Made by a program: the position numbers and the translations under genes. From positions 1,891,127 to 1,955,126 of the forward strand of contig CM037464.1 in NCBI GenBank assembly GCA_021014325.1: a stretch of 64,000 nucleotides of DNA. The letters are read 5' to 3'. Shown in pieces: positions 10,205-22,955 of this stretch. The stretch is from Plazaster borealis. Taxonomy: Eukaryota; Echinodermata; Asteroidea; Forcipulatida; Labidiasteridae. Positions within the stretch are counted from its first letter, which is position 1. Every line of letters begins with the position of its first letter. Under the pieces are notes generated by a model that searched no databases, had not been told where the DNA came from, and saw only the letters and a list, made by a program, of their open reading frames with translations.

Positions 10205-12455
10205 ATCCAGCGATTGATGAAGGCCTTCTCGAGCTCCACGTCAAGTGTTGTCCTTGTCATCGTCATCTACCTCCTCACCTTCAATCACGTGATCGACCCC
10301 TTTGTCTACGTTCTAATGAAGCGACAGTACCGTCAGAAGCTGGTCCAACTCAGCCGTAGGTGGCGTTTCCTGCTGTGCCGTTGCTGCGGTCGTGGTAACG
10401 AGGCTTGTGTGACTGACGTCAGAAGCGTATCGAGTGCGGTTGATGGGAACGGACTAGGAAGTAAGTCGAATCAGGTAATCCATTATCTTCCATGTAGACT
10501 CATTAAACATTCATATATTCATGTATTCATACCATTGGCCATGACCTATGACCACATACAATCAAACATGCATTAATTGAGAAGAAGTAACGACCATTTT
10601 TGAAACTTTGCATGGTGTGGAAAATGAGAAGTAACTATAACACTAGTAAAGTTGCGGATATAACCATGTGTAAATCCTTTTTGGGGAGGAGTGTTGGCTC
10701 TGAAAAGAGCCGCAGTCTCGATGTTTCGAACATACTCTGCTCGTCTTTAGGAGACACTTGAAGATGAGCAGAGTATGTTCGAAACGTCGAGACAACACCG
10801 GCTCTTTTCAGAGTCAACACTCCTCCCAAAGGAGATTTACACACGGTTGTACCCGCAAGTTTGCTAGTTATAGTATACTTCTTCTGATCATAGCGGGTCA
10901 TCAGTCACCCCATCATCCAATCATCTCATTCCATTGACTGTGACGTCATAACAGGGGGTGCCCCCCACGTTCCCTGTCCCGAGATTGGTCACATTTTCAT
11001 CGTAAATCAACATTACCAACGTGAATGAATTGTACTTGGAATGCCGTCTGTACTTTCATCCTACTTAGTGTTACTCTGTCAGGCATGGTGACATCAAAAT
11101 GTCATTCATTTAGACAGTCAATAATCCTACACATTCTCCATCATTCATCCACTTATAGTTTGTGTTTTATCACCAAACCAGAATTCTCCAGTCCAGCACT
11201 CAAATTTGTCGAGCGCACAAACGTTTTGTTTGTATAAGAGTGGTATTGAGCCAAAACAACACGCGTCGTTTATTTATTCGCACTCTGTTTTCTCGCGAAA
11301 TCTTTCAAAAGCAAACCTTTCGTTATTTAGCCATTACAGGCTTCAATAAATTCTTTAATTAACACTGAATGTGTCTGACAGTTAGGTATTCAATCCGTAG
11401 TTTCGTTTTCACGTGAATAAATCAAACGTGTCAAATGCATTCATTTTTTCTTTTAATTTACGAGGTGACAGTTCGGGGGATTTTGACAGTAAGACCCATG
11501 TTTGTTGGACCAATGACCGATAGCACTATCCTTATAGTTAGACCTAAGTATACATGGGGTATCGTAATAGTGAACTAGGAACTATTGATAAAGTCGGGCT
11601 AAAATAAATTCGCAAAATTGTCGGAAATATTGAGTTATTCATATGTAACTGAATGTGAAAGGTGATTAAGGAATAAGAAACTATGCACTGTGTGATTTTT
11701 TTCTGTGACATTCTATGCCAGTCTGTGAATTTCTGCGACAACTTTGGACAATATGCAACACTACATGACATTCTGTGCCACTTAAGTCTGCGAAAAGCTT
11801 TGTCAGTTTGCAGCAATATGTGTCACAATGTGACAGTCTGTGACACACTCCGCAAAAGTGTGACAGTCTGCCACAGTGACATTTTGCAACACAATGTGTC
11901 AAACTGTGGTAGTCTGTGTCACTTAAAAAGTCTGTAAAAAAAGGTCGAGTGTTTGCAATAATTTGTGTCACAGTGTGACAGTCTGTGACACTCTGTGACA
12001 CTCCGGTACAGTGTGACAGTCTGCCCAAGACAGTGACACTTTCCAAAACTGTGTGATACTCTGTGACACTTTCAACAGTCTATGACAGTCTGTGTCACTC
12101 TGTGATAGTCAACGACACTCTGTGACACTATGTTCGCCCAACTCTGACACAATGTGACAGCTTGTGACACTCAATAGCAATGAGTTAAATGTATCTTCTT
12201 TTGATTTCTATAGCCACGATGACGCTCGCCACAGATTCCGGTCAGGGAACCTCGTCCAAGCAGACGGACCATCAGAAGCAATCCAACACCCCTCAAATCC
12301 AGGTAACCGCAGCTAGTCCCAGCCTGGCGAGTGAATACAGTCACCACGACGACCACCGCATGGACGTCAATGGAACAAACGCAAATCGTCATCATTTCGA
12401 TATCCCAACCGTGGGGATTCCCCCCACCACCCCGGGGGGCTCTGAACCGTCATGA
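10205..12455 (+). CDS. Class A (rhodopsin-type) GPCR, C-terminal part only, two exons
   Basis: Two coding exons are visible: 10205-10460 and 12214-12455. The first opens after a TAG acceptor at 10202-10204 and encodes a hydrophobic helix followed by NHVIDPFVYVLMKRQYR. This is TM7 with the DPxxY form of the NPxxY motif, followed by the basic start of helix 8 and a CRCCG cysteine cluster that could be palmitoylated. The donor GTAAGT at 10461 leaves phase 1. The second exon follows a TATAG acceptor in the matching phase and encodes a polar Ser/Thr/His/Asp-rich cytoplasmic tail ending in GGSEPS and TGA at 12453-12455. A later donor, GTAATC at 10475, would break the frame. TM1-TM6 were not found between 1 and 10204, so the 5' exons probably lie outside the window. 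The ligand class cannot be told from TM7 alone. Confidence 0.8.
10598..10884. repeat. Long foldback (hairpin) element, about 290 bp
   Basis: Two arms of about 95 bp (around 10650-10744 and 10760-10860) are near-perfect reverse complements: GCTCTGAAAAGAGCCG and CGGCTCTTTTCAGAGT, CATACTCTGCTCGTC and GAGCAGAGTATG. A second copy lies at 38445-38738. This one sits in the GPCR intron. Confidence 0.85.
11690..12175. repeat. Degenerate GTGACAGTCTGTGACAC minisatellite
   Basis: GTGACA, CAGTCTGTGACA and GTGTCA words recur every 9-20 bases across about 480 bp without a fixed period. It lies in the GPCR intron and ends about 40 bp before the last exon. The reading frames open on both strands reflect the repeat, not coding. 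Confidence 0.75.
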
Positions 12456-12546
12456 AATCCCCACCACGGACCCTACACTACTTGCCTGTCTATACTAGCG
12501 AGTGGGGAACGGTAGTTCTTATATCTAATGTTTGTGCAATTTGGGG

Positions 12547-12610
12547 TTCAACAAAGAACAATTGACTAGAGCGGGATTTGAACCAACGACCTCCGGAATT
12601 TTGGTGTGTG
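12547..12610 (-). mobile_element. tRNA-derived SINE fragment
   Basis: GTTCAACAAAGAACAATTGA followed by GCGGGATTTGAACC (a B-box on the minus strand) and GACCTCCGGA matches the SINEs at 31962, 42563 and 52322. Only the 5' part is present. Confidence 0.6.
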
Positions 12611-12775
12611 ATAATAATTTTATGAAGACTTTTGTCGCCTGAGTCCCGGAACGTGTCTAGACAGGTTTTTACTGGCTTTGTGTTGGATCAGGCACTGAAT
12701 CGTGAGCGTAGGGCCCCCTACTTAATTAACGGTAAATTGACCTCTACTCTATTGTATATTCGCCCTATATATTAA

Positions 12776-12885
12776 ACATTTTGCATAAAGAATATTTTGT
12801 ACAAACCTAGGTCGGTCGTCTGTTTTAATGGGTTACTCTATAGTCAACCCAGTTGTCTGTTGTAAATTAAATAAATAAATATTAA
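12776..12885 (+). terminator. Candidate polyadenylation region of the GPCR gene
   Basis: About 415 bases after the GPCR stop codon, an overlapping AATAAATAAAT run begins at about 12870 and is followed by an A-rich stretch. No other canonical AATAAA was noticed between the stop and this point. The cleavage site itself cannot be fixed. Confidence 0.4.
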
Positions 12886-13700
12886 AGAAAAAAAAGAAAA
12901 AAGGGGGAAAAAGAAGAAAAAAAAATTCCAAATCGATTATGGTGACTTTGGTTCTACAATCTCTTGTAACGTTGTCTCCCTAAAATCAAAAGTATTGTGA
13001 CTAAGGTGATGAAAACAGTCGGTAAATTACCGAATGGAACTTATAGAAAGCAAAACAAAATACAAATTGCGCTTTTCGTCCAGGAACAGTTAATCGGAAT
13101 TTTAATCATTAATTTAAATGTACAATTTTAATTTGTGTCTATGTATACAGTTTCTATGTATAAAATACATTGAAAGTTGCAAATACTCAGAATGAAGGCA
13201 GTCATTTCAAAGGGAGTCAGTGAAAAGCAGAGCCGAAACTAAGAGTAACATTTTAAGGGGGCACAAGGGGTGCACTGTTTTGTCTTTGTGGGGGGGGGCC
13301 TTCTTGTCAGTTAAAACTGTAGTTTTCATTTGCATTTCTCTAAAACAAGCCCCTTTTCAATGCTCTTTTTTGTGCCATTTACTATTTTTTTATAAGATAA
13401 TCTGACGTGAGTGTAAAAGCAAACACATTCTGTGTCTAAAGTGGAAATATAGTTTTAAAAACATTTAATTTATCACATTAAAGCTTATAAAATGTAACAT
13501 TTTACTTTGGTGATTTTTCATCTCAAAAGTCCAGGTTTCAAAGGGGGGGCAAGTGCCCCCGTGCCCCTCCCCTAGTTACGCCACTGGGTCAAAGTTTAAA
13601 CAATAACAGGAAAACCGCCGTTGCCTTCTACATGTTTGCCTGTTGGGATAATAATTACATGTACATGGATGTATTGGAGGTATTGACCCGACCTTTGGTT
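12886..13700. other. No gene seen
   Basis: A-rich start (12886-12930), then AT-rich DNA. A G9 run lies near 13290. At about 13540-13590 CAAGTGCCCCCGTGCCCCTC resembles a fragment of another dispersed repeat. Confidence 0.4.
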
Positions 13701-13835
13701 ACCAGTAACTTCAGAAGTTTCATTGTAGAGTAATCTGCTCTACGATGAGAGGGTTTGTGGTTCGAACTCACTAGATGTACAGTTGGCCGATGACTCTGAA
13801 GGCAGTGTTATAAAACTTCACCTTTGCAGAAAGAA

Positions 13836-14047
13836 ACTAACATGAATTTGACACAAGCGTTCAAGATCGACTTTCCCCTTTTATATCATGGTGGATTTAT
13901 CGACTTGATGTACGCTGTCTCCTCCTTGTTACAGTGTTACAGTGTACTAACATGAATTTGACACAAGCGTTCAAGATCGACTTTCCCCTTTTATGTCATG
14001 GTGGATTTATCGACTTGATGTACGCTGTCTCCTCCTTGTTACAGTGT
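13836..14047. repeat. Tandem duplication, 110-bp period, two copies
   Basis: ACTAACATGAATTTGACAC starts at 13836 and again at 13946. The copies are nearly identical through CTCCTCCTTGTTACAGTGT. Confidence 0.9.
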
Positions 14048-14627
14048 ATTTTGAATTGTAAATGACACTAATTGGTCTGCTGATATTAAAAGGGGTTGAC
14101 ACGCCCCGTCCAAGACATACAGCAAGTAAACAAGAAGGACTGCGCATGCACAGTGTGAGAAACCAACATGTGGTGTGTGGGTCTGTCTATTTTTTTTGGT
14201 TTAACACTGCACATCATACTGTTTACATACCCTCGATATCTACATAATCATTGAATACATTGATCGTTCATCGATCGCTTATGATTATCTGGAGTGTTGA
14301 TGAGGTTTTTTATGAATGCACTTGCTGCCAAATGAAACTTCATCACAAAACAATGAACTCAAGTTTATCACTTTGGACTGCTTGATCGATGTTGCGCACT
14401 TCATTGGTAGAATGTGGGGGGGGGGGGGAGTAGGATGTTAAGTGTTAATATTGTTCCACTGACCTGTTATACAGTCCGTGACTGCTGAGAAAAACGAGAG
14501 CAAATATTGACCATTTAAAGCTGTCGGACAGACCTAATGGTTTGTGTTAAAACTAACACGTTCAAACGATGGTACAATATTTGATCAATAATAAACTTAA
14601 TTAACCCGTTTTTTTGTTTTTTTTTAA
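14048..14627. other. No gene seen
   Basis: Non-coding sequence between the 110-bp duplication and the satellite. It includes a G12 run at about 14417-14428. Confidence 0.5.
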
Positions 14628-17600
14628 TTCGGCCGAAATTTGATAAAATGCTGGACTTAACCCTTGTGAATTTTTCAAAATTAAGCCAAATTAATTTGAT
14701 AAAAATGCTGGACCTACCCCTTGTGATTTGTTCAATATTTAAAAAAAAAAAGCTGGACTTCCCCTTTGTGATTTTTTCAATATTTGGCCCAAATTGGATA
14801 AAAATGCTGGACTTACCCCTTGTGATTTGTTCAATATTTGGCCCAAATTGGATAAAAATACTGGACTTACCCCTTGTGATTTTTTCAGTATTTGGCCCAA
14901 ATTGGATAAAAATGCTGGACTTACCCCTTGTGATTTTTTCAATATTTGGCAAAATGTGATAAAAATGTTGGACTTACCCCTTGTGATTTTTTCAATATTT
15001 TGCCAAAATTTGATAGAAATGCTGGACTTCCCCCTTGTGTTTTTTTCAGTATTTGGCCAGAATTGGAAAAAAAAATGCTGGACTTACTTCTTGTGATTTG
15101 TTTAATATTTGGCCAAAATTTGATAGAAATGCTGGACTTACCCCTTGTGTTTTTTTCAGTATTTGGCCCAAATTGGAATAAAATGCTGGACTTACCCCTT
15201 GAGATTTTTTCAATATTTGGCCCAAATTGGATAAAAATGCTGGACTTACCCCTTGTGATTTTTTCAATATTTGGCCCAAATTGGATAAAAATACTGGACT
15301 TACCCCTTGTGATTTTTTCAATATTTGGCCCAAATTGGATAAAAATGCTGCATTTACCCCCTTGTGATTTTTTCAATATTTGGCCCAAATTGGATAAAAA
15401 TGCTGGACTTACCCCTTGTGTTTTTTTTCAGTATTTGGCCCAAATTGGATAAAAATGCTGGACTTACCCCTTGTGATTTTTTCAATATTTGGCAAAATGT
15501 GATAAAAATGCTGGACTTACCCCTTGTGATTTTTTCAATATTTTGCCAAAATTTGATAGAAATGCTGGACTTCCCCCTTGTGTTTTTTTCAGTATTTGGC
15601 CAGAATTGGAAAAAAATGCTGGACTTACTTCTTGTGATTTGTTTAATATTTGGCCAAAATTTGATAGAAATGCTGGACTTACCCCTTGTGTTTTTTTTTT
15701 CAGTATTTGGCCCAAATTGGAAAAAAATGCTGGACTTACCCCTTGAGATTTTTTCAATATTTGGCCCAAATTGGATAAAAATGCTGGACTTACCCCTTGT
15801 GATTTTTTCAATATTTGGCCCAAATTGGATAAAAATGCTGGACTTACCCCTTGTGATTTTTTCAATATTTGGCCCAAATTGGATAAAAATGCTGCATTTA
15901 CCCCCTTGTGATTTTTTCAATATTTGGCCCAAATTGGATAAAAATGCTGGACTTACCCCTTGTGATTTTTTTAATATTTGGCAAAATGTGATAAAAATGC
16001 TGGACTTACCCCTTGTGATTTTTTCAATATTTTGCCCAAATTTGATAAAAATGCTGGATTTACCCCCTTGTGATTTTTTCAATATTTGGCCCAAATTGGA
16101 TAAAAATGCAGGACTTACCCCTTGTGTTTTTTTTCAGTATTTGGCCCAAATTGGATAAAAATGCTGGACTTACCCCTTGTGATTTTTTCAATATTTGGCA
16201 AAATGTGATAAAAATGCTGGACTTACCCCTTGTGATTTTTTCAATATTTTGCCAAAATTTGATAGAAATGCTGGACTTCCCCCTTGTGTTTTTTTCAGTA
16301 TTTGGCCAGAATTGGAAAAAAATGCTGGACTTACTTCTTGTGATTTGTTTAATATTTGGCCAAAATTTGATAGAAATGCTGGACTTACCCCTTGTGTTTT
16401 TTTTTTCAGTATTTGGCCCAAATTGGAAAAAAATGCTGGACTTACCCCTTGAGATTTTTTCAATATTTGGCCCAAATTGGATAAAAATGCTGGACTTACC
16501 CCTTGTGATTTTTTCAATATTTGGCCCAAATTGGATAAAAATGCTGGACTTACCCCTTGTGATTTTTTCAATATTTGGCCCAAATTGGATAAAAATGCTG
16601 GACTTACCCCTTGTGATTTTTTCAATATTTGGCCCAAATGTGATAAAAATGCTGGACTTACCCCTTGTGATTTTTTTCAATATTTGGCCCAAATTTGATA
16701 AAAATGCTGGACTTACCCCTTGTGATTTTTTCAATATTTGGCCCAAATTTGATAAAAATGCTGGACTTACCCCTTGAGATTTTTTCAATATTTGGCCCAA
16801 ATTGGATAAAAATGCTGGACTTCCCCTTTGTGATTTGTTCAATATTTGGCCCAATTTTGATAAAAATGCTGGACTTACCCCTTGTGATTTTTTTAATATT
16901 TGGCCCAAATGTGATAAAAATGCTGGACTTACCCCTTGTGATTTTTTCAATATTTAGCCCAAATTGGATAAAAATGCTGGACTTACCCCTTGTGATTTGT
17001 TCAATATTTGGCCCAAATTGGATAAAAATGCTGGACTTACCCCTTGTGATTTTTTCAATATTTGGCCCAAATTGGATAAAAATGCTGGACTTACCCCTTG
17101 AGATTTTTTCAATATTTGGCCCAAACTTGATAAAAATGCTGGACTTACCCCTTGTGCTTTTTTTAATATTTGGCCCAAACTTGATAAAAATGCTGGACTT
17201 ACCCCTTGTGATTTTTTCAATATTTGGCCCAAATTGGATAAAAATGCTGGACTTACCCCTTGTGATTTTTTCAATATTTGGCCCAAATTGGATAAAAATG
17301 CTGGACTTACCCCTTGTGATTTGTTCAATATTTGGCCCAAATTTGATAAAAATGCTGGACTTACCCCTTGTGATTTTTTCAATGTTTTGCCCAAATTGGA
17401 TAAAAATGCTGGACTTACCCCTTGTGATTTTTCCAATATTTGGCCCAAATTGGATAAAAATGCTGGACTTACCCCTTGTGATTTTTTCAATATTTGGCCC
17501 AAATTGGATAAAAATGCTGGACTTACCCCTTGAGATTTTTTCAATATTTTTTGCCCAAATTGGATAAAAATGCTGGACTTCCCCTTTGTGATTTTTTCAA

Positions 17601-20600
17601 TATTTTGCCCAATTTTGATAAAAATGCTGGACTTACCCCTTGTGGTTTTTTTAATATTTGGCCCAAATGTGATAAAAATGCTGGACTCACCCCTTGTGAT
17701 TTTTTCAATATTTGGCCCAAATTTGATAAAAATGCTGGACTTACCCCTTGTGATTTGTTCAATATTTGGCCCAAATTTGATACAATTGCTGGACTTACCC
17801 CTTGTGATTTGTTCAATATTTGGCCCAAATTTGATAAAAATGCTGGACTTACCCCTTGTGATTTTTTTAAAATTTGGCCCAAACTTGATAAAAATGCTGG
17901 ACTTACCCCTTGTGATTTTTTCAATATTTGGCCCAAATTGGAAAAAAATGCTGGACTTACCCCTTGTGATTTTTTCAATATTTGGCCAAATTGGATAACA
18001 ATGCTGGACTTACCCCTTGTGATTTTTTCAATATTTGGCCCAAATTGGATAAAAATGCTGGACTTACCCCTTGTGATTTGTTCAATATTTGGCCCAAATT
18101 GGATAAAAATGCTGGACTTACCCCTTGTGATTTTTTCAATATTTGGCCCGAATTGGATAAAAATGCTGGACTTACCCCTTGAGATTTTTTCAATATTTGG
18201 CCCAATTTTGATAAAAATGCTGGACTTCCCCTTTGTGATTTTTTCAATATTTGGCCCAATTTTGATAAAAATGCTGGACTTGCCCTTGTGATTTTTTTAA
18301 TATTTGGCCCAAATGTGATAAAAATGCTGGACTTACCCCTTGTGATTTTTTCAATATTTGGCCCAAATTGGATAAAAATGCTGGACTTACCCCCTTGAGA
18401 TTTTTTCAATATTTTGCCCAAATTGGATAAAAATGCTGGACTTCCCCTTTGTGATTTTTTCAATATTTGGCCCAATTTTGATAAAAATGCTGGACTTACC
18501 CCTTGTGTTTTTTTTAATATTTGGCCCAAATGTGATAAAAATGCTGGACTTACCCCTTGTGATTTTTTCAATATTTGGCCCAAATTTGATAAAAATGCTG
18601 GACTTACCCCTTGTGATTTGTTCAATATTTGGCCCAAATTTGATACAATTGCTGGACTTACCCCTTGTGATTTGTTCAATATTTGGCCCAAATTTGATAA
18701 AAATGCTGGACTTACCCCTTGTGATTTTTTTAAAATTTGGCCCAAACTTGATAAAAATGCTGGACTTACCCCTTGTGATTTTTTTAAAATTTGGCCCAAA
18801 CTTGATAAAAATGCTGGACTTGCCCTTGTGATTTTTTTAATATTTGGCCCAAATGTGATAAAAATGCTGGACTTACCCCTTGTGATATTTCAAAATTTGT
18901 GCCAAATTTGATAAAAATTGCTGAACTTTCTCCCTTGTGATATTTTTCATTATTTGGCCCAAATTGGATAAAAATGCTGGACTTCCCCTTTGTGATTTTT
19001 TCAATATTTGGCCCAATTTTGATAAAAATGCTGGACTTACCCCTTGTGTTTTTTTTAATATTTGGCCCAAATGTGATAAAAATGCTGGACTTACCCCTTG
19101 TGATTTTTTCAATATTTGGCCCAAATCGGATAAAAATGCTGGACTTACCCCTTGTGATTTGTTCAATATTTGGCCCAAATTTGATAAAAATGCTGGACTT
19201 ACCCCTTGTGCTTTTTTTAATATTTGGCCCAAACTTGATAAAAATGCTGGACTTACCCCTTGTGATTTTTTCAATATTTGGCCCAAATTGGAAAAAAATG
19301 CTGGACTTACCCCTTGAGATTTTTTCAATATTTGGCCCAAATTGGATAAAAATGCTGGACTTACCCCTTGTGATTTTTTCAATATTTGGCCGAAATTGGA
19401 TAGAAATGCTGGACTTACCTCTTGTGATTTTTTCAATATTTGGCCCAAATTTGATAAAAATGTTGGACTTACCCCTTGTGATTTTTTCAATATTTGGCCC
19501 AAATTGGATAAAAATGCTGGACTTACCCCTTGAGATTTTTTTCAATATTTGGCCCAAATTGGATAAAAATGCTGGACTTCCCCTTTGAGATTTTTTCAAT
19601 ATTTGGCCCAATTTTGATAAAAATGCTGGACTTACCCCTTGTGATTTTTTTAATATTTGGCCCAAATGTGATACAAATGCTGGACTTACCCCTTGTGATT
19701 TTTTCAATATTTGGCCCAAATTGGATAAAAATGCTGGACTTACCCCTTGTGATTTTTTCAATATTTGGCCCAAATTGGATAAAAATGCTGGACTTGCCCT
19801 TGTGATTTTTTTAATATTTGGCCCAAATTGGATAAAAATGCTGGACTTACCCCTTGTGATTTTTTCAATATTTGGCCCAAATTGGATAAAAATGCTGGAC
19901 TTACCCCTTGTGATTTTTTCAATATTTTGCCCAAATTGGATAAAAATGCTGGACTTACCCCTTGAGATTTTTTCAATATTTGGCCCAAATTGGATAAAAA
20001 TGCTGGACTTACCCCTTTGTGATTTTTTCAATATTTGGCCCAATTTTGATAAAAATGCTGGACTTACCCCTTGTGTTTTTTTAAATATTTGGCCCAAATG
20101 TGATAAAAATGCTGGACTTACCCCTTGTGATTTTTTCAATATTTGGCCCAAATTGGATAAAAATGCTGGACTTACCCCTTGTGATTTTTTCAATATTTGG
20201 CCCAAATTGGATAAAAATGCTGGACTTACCCCTTGTGATTTTTTCAATATTTGGCCCAAATTGGATAAAAATGCTGGACTTACCCCTTGTGATTTTTTTA
20301 ATATTTGGCCCAAACTTGATAAAAATGCTGGACTTACCCCTTGTGATTTTTTCAATATTTGGCCCAAATGTGATAAAAATGCTGGACTTACCCCTTGTGA
20401 TTTTTTCAATATTTGGCCCAAATTGGATAAAAATGCTGGACTTACCCCTTGTGATTTTTTTCAATATTTGGCCCAAATGTGATAAAAATGCTGGACTTAC
20501 CCCTTGTGATTTTTTTAATATTTGGCCCAAAATGGATAAAAATGCTGGACTTACCCCTTGTGATTTTTTCAATATTTGGCCCAAATTGGATAAAAATGCT

Positions 20601-22955
20601 GGACTTACCCCTTGAGATTTTTTTCAATATTTGGCCCAAATTGGATAAAAATGCTGGACTTCCCCGTTGAGATTTTTTCAATATTTGGCCCAATTTTGAT
20701 AAAAAATGCTGGACTTACCCCTTGTGATTTTTTTAATATTTGGCCCAAATGTGATAAAAATGCTGGACTTACCCCTTGTGATTTTTTCAATATTTGGCCC
20801 AAATTGGATAAAAATGCTGGACTTACCCCTTGTGATTTTTTCAATATTTGGCCCAAATTGGATAAAATGCTGGACTTACCCCTTGTGATTTTTTCAATAT
20901 TTGGCCCAAATTGGATAAAAATGCTGGACTTACCCCTTGTGATTTTTTCAATATTTGGCCCAAATTTGATAAAAATGCTGGACTTACCCCTTGTGATTTT
21001 TTCAATATTTGGCCCAAATTGGATAAAAATGCTGGACTTACCCCTTGAGATTTTTTCAATATTTTGCCCAAATTGGATAAAAATGCTGGACTTCCCCTTT
21101 GTGATTTTTTCAATATTTGGCCCAATTTTGATAAAAATGCTGGACTTACCCCTTGTGTTTTTTTTAATATTTGGCCCAAATGTGATAAAAATGCTGGACT
21201 TACCCCTTGTGATTTTTTCAATATTTGGCCCAAATTGGATAAAAATGCTGGACTTACCCCTTGTGATTTGTTCAATATTTGGCCCAAATTGGATAAAAAT
21301 GCTGGACTTACCCCTTGTGATTTGTTCAATATTTGGCCCAAATTTGATAAAAATGCTGGACTTACCCCTTGTGATTTTTTTAATATTTGGCCCAAACTTG
21401 ATAAAAATGCTGGACTTACCCCTTGTGATTTTTTCAATATTTGGCCCAAATGTGATAAAAATGCTGGACTTACCCCTTGTGATTTTTTCAATATTTGGCC
21501 CAAATTGGATAAAAATGCTGGACTTACCCCTTGTGATTTTTTCAATATTTGGCCCAATTTATATAAAAATGCTGGACTTACCCCTTGTGATTTTTTTAAT
21601 ATTTGGCCCAAAATGGATAAAAATGCTGGACTTACCCCTTGTGATTTTTCAATATTTGGCCCAAAATGGATAAAAATGCTGGACTTACCCCTTGTGATTT
21701 TTTCAATATTTGGCCCAAATTGGATAAAATGCTTGACTTACCCCTTGTGATTTTTTCAATATTTGGCCCAAATTTGATAAAAATGCTGGACTTACCCCTT
21801 GTGATTTTTTCAATGTTTTGCCCAAATTGGATAAAAATGCTGGACTTACCCCTTGTGATTTTTTCAATATTTGGCCCAAATTGGATAAAAATGCTGGACT
21901 TACCCCTTGTGATTTTTTCAATATTTTGCCCAAATTGGATAAAAATGCTGGACTTACCCCTTGTGTTTTTTTTAATATTTGGCCCAAATGTGATAAAAAT
22001 GCTGGACTTACCCCTTGTGATTTTTTCAATATTTGGCCCAAATTGGATAAAAATGCTGTACTTACCCCTTGTGATTTGTTCAATATTTGGCCCAAATTGG
22101 ATAAAAATGCTGGACTTACCCCTTGTGATTTGTTCAATATTTGGCCCAAATTGGATAAAAATGCTGGACTTACCCCTTGTGATTTGTTCAAAATTTGGCC
22201 CAAATTTGATAAAAATGCTGGACTTACCCCTTGTGATTTTTTTAATATTTGGCCCAAACTTGATAAAAATGCTGGACTTACCCCTTGTGATTTTTTCAAT
22301 ATTTGGCCCAAATTGGATAAAAATGCTGGACTTACCCCTTGTGATTTTTTCAATATTTGGCCCAAATTGGATAAAAATGTTTGACTTGCCCCTTGTGATT
22401 TGTTCAATATTTGGCCCAAATTTGATAAAAATGCTGGACTTACCCCTTGTGATTTTTTCAATGTTTTGCCCAAATTTGATAAAAATGCTGGACTTACCCC
22501 TTGTGATTTTTTCAATATTTGGCCCAAATTTGATAAAAATGCTGGACTTACCCCTTGTGATTTTTTTAATATTTGGCCCAAATTTGATAAAAATGCTGGA
22601 CTAACCCCTTGTGATTTTTTCAATATTTGGCCAAATTGGATAAAAATGCTGGACTTGCCCCTTGTGATTGTTTCAATATTTGGCCCAAATTGGATAAAAA
22701 TGCTGGACTAACCCCTTGTGATTTTTTCAATATTTGGCCCAAATTTGATAGAAATGCTGGACTTACCCCTTGTGATTTTTTCAATATTTGGCCGAAATTT
22801 GATAGAAATGCTGGACTTACCCCTTGTGTTTTTTTCAGTATTTGGCCCAAATTGGATAAAAACGCTGGACTTGCCCCTTGTGATTGTTTCACTTTTAGGC
22901 TCAAATTTGATAAAATTGATGTGGAAGTACCCCTTGTGATTGTTTAAATTGTGGC
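14628..22955. repeat. 54-bp satellite array, roughly 150 units
   Basis: The consensus unit contains GGACTTACCCCTTGTGATT, a T6 tract, then CAATATTTGGCCCAAATTGG and ATAAAAATGCT, in total 54 bp. Units follow head to tail for about 8.3 kb. Edge units (14628-14760 and 22860-22955) are more diverged than the core. Variants such as TTCCCCTTTGTG, CCAATTTTGATA, GTGTTTTTTTTAAT and CCAAATGTGATA recur in fixed order and mark higher-order blocks. Because 54 is 18 codons, two plus-strand and two minus-strand frames stay open over hundreds of codons. There is no splice, start or family evidence for translation. Confidence 0.98.
14946..16460. repeat. Higher-order satellite cassette, three copies
   Basis: The block starting GGCAAAATGTGATAAAAATG, followed by units with CTTCCCCCTTGTG and CTTACTTCTTGTG, occurs at about 14946, 15489 and 16195. 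The offsets are 543 and 706 bp (close to 10 and 13 units). The last two copies translate identically over 85 codons, so this duplication is recent. Confidence 0.85.

Noticed and set aside
10461..10576. Read-through of the GPCR frame past 10460 to a stop at 10576
   Set aside because: A strong GTAAGT donor at 10461 joins in phase to the exon at 12214, which continues a polar receptor tail. The read-through would give an unrelated end.
14515..22947. Dozens of long open frames (up to 545 codons) on both strands
   Set aside because: All are products of the 54-bp satellite, whose period is a multiple of three. They have no splice context, family similarity or conserved ends, so none is listed as a gene.
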